From Mogibacterium diversum_A (GTDB taxonomy: Bacteria > Bacillota > Clostridia > Peptostreptococcales > Anaerovoracaceae): a stretch of DNA of 64,000 nucleotides. Position 1 is the first letter of the stretch, and each line of letters opens with the position of its first letter. Positions 62,011-64,000 of the stretch are shown here, one piece after another. The position numbers were made by a program, and so were the translations under genes. Under the pieces are notes generated by a model that had not been told where the DNA came from, made no database searches, and saw only the letters and a program-made list of their open reading frames with translations. The DNA is taken from positions 62,001-126,000 of the forward strand of contig NZ_CALIZG010000023.1 of assembly GCF_938028775.1 (NCBI RefSeq), in the 5' to 3' direction.

Positions 62011-64000
62011 CTAATCAACCGACTTTAATGCGTCCAGCATATTGAGTTTTCTAATCATGCGATTTACATAAACGCACAACACAAATAGTATTCCTATAAC
62101 TGCTCCGCTCGGAACTATATATCCCCATATCTCTATATTGGGCGTAAACATAACGTGCGATGGAGCAACATACGCGATTATAAAATCATGTAGTATTTTA
62201 CCCGATATAAGCCCTAGTCCAATTCCGATAATTGATAGCACTATAGTCTCACGGTATAGGTACATGGTGGCTTCTTTATTAAGAAATCCAAGGACCTTAA
62301 CGGTAGATATCTCGCGGATTCGTTCTACCATATTTATGTTAGTTAGATTATAGAGAATCACTATGGCTAGCAGGGTCGACATAATCGTCAAAACAAACAT
62401 TACCGTCAGCAAAGATTTTGATACACCACGAACCTGCTCGATTATATTGAGATTATGAGCTACTCCTTTAACACCCTCTAGATTCATGAATTTTGATGCC
62501 ACATTAGCAATATCACTCTTCTCATTGACCTTGACCAAATAGCTGTTGGCAGCAGGAGTCTCACCCCATATCTGTGAATAGTAATCGTCACTAACGAACA
62601 TATAGTGTCCTGCATACATCTCAGCAATTTCACTTACTCTAACGGTATATGTCTTGCCTCCATCGTTAAGATTAAACGTGTCGCCCTTCGATACCCCTAA
62701 TAGCTTAGCTAGCTTTTCGGTAATTACAACTCCATTCTTTGGTAAAGTAATGGATTTATGTAGGGCTTTTGTCTTTATATCAATGAGAGGGGCAAAGCTT
62801 TTCTTAGATGTCGCCATGATGGTAATATCTTGCTCATCATCCACTCCTTTTATCTGCTGTGATACCTGCTTAATATACACATCTTCATATCTTGTAACAC
62901 TTGATGATTTTAAAATCTTATCAAATTTAATTTGCTCATCATTTGTAATCTCATCAGACTTTGTAACAACTACATCATATTTTATAAGATCTCCAAACTG
63001 CCTTCCCTCTATATCATTGACCGAAGATGAAATTCCAAGCCCAGCACAGAGTAGCGCAACTGATCCAATGACTCCGAATATTGTCATTAACATTCGCTGT
63101 TTGTATCTAAATATATTTCTTGCAGTAACTTTCTGAATGAAACTCATCCTCTTCCATATGAATTTTACCCGCTCTAGCAAAATCCTTGAGCTACTGCTTG
63201 GCGGCTTAGGCAGTAGCAGCTGTGCCGCATTCGCCTTAAACTCTCGATGTACAATGGCAAGCACTGGCATAACCGTGCACGATAACGAAAGTAAAACTGC
63301 AATAACTACAATGGTCCAATTAAATTTAAGTGCCGGAATAGGCATAGTCATATTCGCCATCAGGGATGAACATAGGATATATGGTATCCCATAAGTCCCA
63401 AGTAGCACTCCAAGGAATGACCCAATTCCACCTGAACAGAGACCAAAAGTAACAAACTGCTTAGTCACGTCATGTTCAGTGTACCCGAGCGCTTTCATAA
63501 CCCCAGCATTGATGCGTTCTTCATAAACAAATCGTGTCATATTAGCCACAGTTACGAGTGCTGCTACTAAGTATAGAACGACAGGGAATACATTTCCCAC
63601 CTTTCCTATACCAAACGACATATTTCTTAGCATCTTTACACCATCGCTACCCGGCATTGTTCTGAATGTATAGACATGATATTCAGGTTCAGGTACTGAT
63701 AGCTTCGAAGGATGCGCAACTTTTCCATTGAGATGGTTTTTGCCTATATTTGTTTGACCTGCGTAAAAACCACTGGTGTTACTCCTTGTAAGCCGCCATT
63801 CGTATTCCGCTCTTAGCTTTCTTTCCAGCTCTACTTTTCTAGCGGGAGCATTGTCGCTCACTAATTTTTCCAGCTCCTTGCTGTGCTTTTTTAACTTATC
63901 GGTATACGAGTCTCCAAATCTATCCACATCCTTTAGATCTTTGAATCTTATCCTAGCTATCACTGGAACATTCTGCTTAAAAGCAGACTTTACTACAACT
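62011..64000 (-). CDS. Large FtsX-type ABC permease (5' end beyond window)
   Basis: The frame is open to the right edge (no stop upstream of an internal GTG at 63963), so the N-terminus is missing; about 662 residues are visible. It has a charged coiled segment (LKKHSKELEKL), then a first FtsX domain with helices near 135-155, 180-205 and 225-245, an extracytoplasmic MacB-type part (about 305-520), and a second FtsX helix set near the C-terminus (about 530-640). Such double FtsX permeases need a separate ATPase, probably to the right. The substrate is unknown. Confidence 0.87.
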   Translation of the reverse strand, partial: VVVKSAFKQNVPVIARIRFKDLKDVDRFGDSYTDKLKKHSKELEKLVSDNAPARKVELERKLRAEYEWRLTRSNTSGFYAGQTNIGKNHLNGKVAHPSKLSVPEPEYHVYTFRTMPGSDGVKMLRNMSFGIGKVGNVFPVVLYLVAALVTVANMTRFVYEERINAGVMKALGYTEHDVTKQFVTFGLCSGGIGSFLGVLLGTYGIPYILCSSLMANMTMPIPALKFNWTIVVIAVLLSLSCTVMPVLAIVHREFKANAAQLLLPKPPSSSSRILLERVKFIWKRMSFIQKVTARNIFRYKQRMLMTIFGVIGSVALLCAGLGISSSVNDIEGRQFGDLIKYDVVVTKSDEITNDEQIKFDKILKSSSVTRYEDVYIKQVSQQIKGVDDEQDITIMATSKKSFAPLIDIKTKALHKSITLPKNGVVITEKLAKLLGVSKGDTFNLNDGGKTYTVRVSEIAEMYAGHYMFVSDDYYSQIWGETPAANSYLVKVNEKSDIANVASKFMNLEGVKGVAHNLNIIEQVRGVSKSLLTVMFVLTIMSTLLAIVILYNLTNINMVERIREISTVKVLGFLNKEATMYLYRETIVLSIIGIGLGLISGKILHDFIIAYVAPSHVMFTPNIEIWGYIVPSGAVIGILFVLCVYVNRMIRKLNMLDALKSVD

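Noticed and set aside
1..64000. CRISPR arrays, tRNA/rRNA genes, insertion sequences, prophage or replication origin
   Set aside because: No regularly spaced repeats, cloverleaf or rRNA-like segments, transposase, integrase or DnaA-box clusters were recognised by reading.

Overview
The window looks like chromosome of a low-to-moderate GC, Gram-positive anaerobe of the Clostridia. This is inferred from rubrerythrin, flavodoxin, a ferredoxin-type aldo/keto reductase, CdaA/CdaR, AddA, CsoR/CopA, sortase-type surface proteins and lipoproteins, strong AGGAGG ribosome sites and TTGACA/TATAAT promoters. An oral or gut Clostridiales Family XIII type organism (Mogibacterium-like) fits, but I cannot prove it. 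Nearly all genes lie on the minus strand. The plus-strand genes are the FAD oxidoreductase, trxA, a zinc-ribbon mini-gene, gpmI and a CPBP protease. I saw no rRNA, tRNA, CRISPR array, IS element or phage.

Layout. 1-5 kb: a LytTR response regulator (cut by the left edge), an Rrf2 regulator with four clustered cysteines, cysK, mtnN-luxS and an aminotransferase, a sulfur/activated-methyl-cycle neighbourhood. 5-8 kb: csoR-copA, whose last domain is a CopZ-like chaperone with its own ribosome site. 8-20 kb: a PIN nuclease, redox enzymes, a UDG-family protein, a ZIP transporter, tex, trxA and small or unknown genes. 19-27 kb: cdaA-cdaR-glmM, then glmS, a phosphosugar mutase and a NYN-domain protein; this links c-di-AMP synthesis to UDP-GlcNAc precursor supply. 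27.5-32.9 kb: a permease-ATPase-permease-response regulator-kinase locus that matches streptococcal vex123-vncRS in order and protein lengths. 33-38 kb: two surface proteins with GPKTGD-type C-terminal sorting signals, flanking a SMI1/KNR4 and ankyrin gene pair. 38-45 kb: a Nim-like flavin protein, addA without addB, gpmI and padR-DUF2812.

45.5-50 kb is the accessory region. It holds an orphan RelB/DinJ antitoxin with a toxin remnant, a nitroreductase broken by a GA-repeat frameshift, and an AT-rich island with a Dam-type methylase, a PD-(D/E)XK endonuclease candidate and a second methylase in one translationally coupled operon. 50-53.8 kb: a two-gene lipoprotein module duplicated in tandem with its promoter and leader. 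54-64 kb: a large ABC ATPase-permease fusion, rubrerythrin, a CPBP protease, flavodoxin behind two palindromic operators, a 36-residue membrane mini-protein with its own promoter and terminator, an FMN alpha-hydroxy-acid dehydrogenase, an AEC transporter and a large FtsX-type permease cut by the right edge.

The least-described items are the CopA-CopZ fusion with internal initiation site, the duplicated lipoprotein modules (one copy without its lipobox cysteine), the GPKTGD surface-protein pair, the two-methylase restriction island, and the vex/vncRS-like locus with a perfect 11-bp tandem repeat upstream. All functions are read from motifs and gene order; no searches were run.
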